Assembly (NCBI RefSeq): GCF_000179775.1
Contig: NZ_AEEB01000020.1
Location: 62,001 to 126,000 of the forward strand
DNA length: 64,000 nt
Direction of reading: 5' to 3'
Origin: Ahrensia sp. R2A130
Lineage (GTDB): Bacteria; Pseudomonadota; Alphaproteobacteria; Rhizobiales; Rhizobiaceae
How positions within the stretch are numbered: the stretch's first letter is position 1; the number at the start of each line of letters is the position of its first letter. Position numbers and translations under genes: made by a program. Positions 63,999-64,000 of this stretch are shown here, piece by piece. The notes under the pieces are model-generated. The model saw only the letters and a list, made by a program, of their open reading frames with translations. It was not told the origin of the DNA and did no database searches.

Positions 63999-64000
63999 AG
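63988..64000 (+). CDS. Start of a downstream gene (3' partial, 13 bases visible)
   Basis: ATG at 63988 overlapping the GntR stop, with GGAGGAG (63974-63980) 7 bases upstream. Only MRFE can be read. Probably a gene controlled with the regulator. Confidence 0.4.

Overview
The window looks like chromosomal DNA from an alphaproteobacterium of the Hyphomicrobiales (Rhizobiales) type, probably marine or host-associated. The evidence is GC-rich coding sequence, many ATGA/GTGA/TGATG-coupled genes, a SAM-II riboswitch in front of metA, a TRAP transporter, an AGCS symporter, a BetC-type choline sulfatase, and a LEPR-XLL/DUF4347 giant adhesin. This placement is inferred from gene content; no rRNA or tRNA was seen. 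No CRISPR array, insertion sequence or complete prophage was found.

Layout. 1-4276: the 3' part of a membrane [2Fe-2S] nucleotidyl cyclase coupled to a pentapeptide-repeat protein, then a Gfo/Idh/MocA oxidoreductase coupled to a glutaredoxin-MauE fusion. 4277-6642: universal stress protein and alanine/Na+ symporter, with a large leader hairpin and a strong terminator. 6740-14635: housekeeping and repair genes (UdgX fusion, DMT exporter, UppP, GST, QueG, epimerase-like protein, VOC protein, cysteine hydrolase). 14675-20013: nucleoside salvage operon (secreted unknown, two ABC permeases separated by a DUF1428 gene, cdd, purine nucleoside phosphorylase, deoC). 20091-23979: rhodanese and a TRAP dicarboxylate-type transporter. 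23994-31745: diguanylate cyclase, Sel1 lipoprotein, di-haem peroxidase, and a tightly packed, probably sugar-catabolic operon (LacD-like aldolase, FucI/AraA-like isomerase, Gfo/Idh/MocA dehydrogenase, FAD oxidoreductase). 31742-34651: two-component system divergent from an EF-hand protein. 34652-41009: creatinase behind a strongly structured leader, a CYP102 (P450 BM3-like) fusion enzyme, and choline sulfatase. 41099-45571: polA and an M20 peptidase. 45628-47640: an AT-rich accessory islet with a SemiSWEET, a coupled 67-codon ORF and two unrecognised genes. 47651-49882: SAM-II riboswitch, homoserine O-acetyltransferase and a coupled VWA protein. 50023-54830: patatin lipoprotein, PhnD-like protein and an RTX-type secreted protein. 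54889-63009: two-gene operon of a 1725-residue adhesin and a PAS-GGDEF-GGDEF-EAL protein. 63303-64000: GntR/FCD regulator and the first bases of the next gene.

The strongest leads are: (a) the creatinase leader, with five consecutive hairpins of which the last buries the Shine-Dalgarno sequence, a candidate cis-regulatory RNA; (b) the adhesin/phosphodiesterase operon, whose adhesin carries a caspase-like His/Cys pattern in DUF4347; (c) the unassigned isomerase-aldolase-dehydrogenase operon; (d) the AT-rich two-gene islet; and (e) a nucleoside permease pair lacking its ATPase and binding protein nearby. Everything here comes from reading the sequence; no database search was run.
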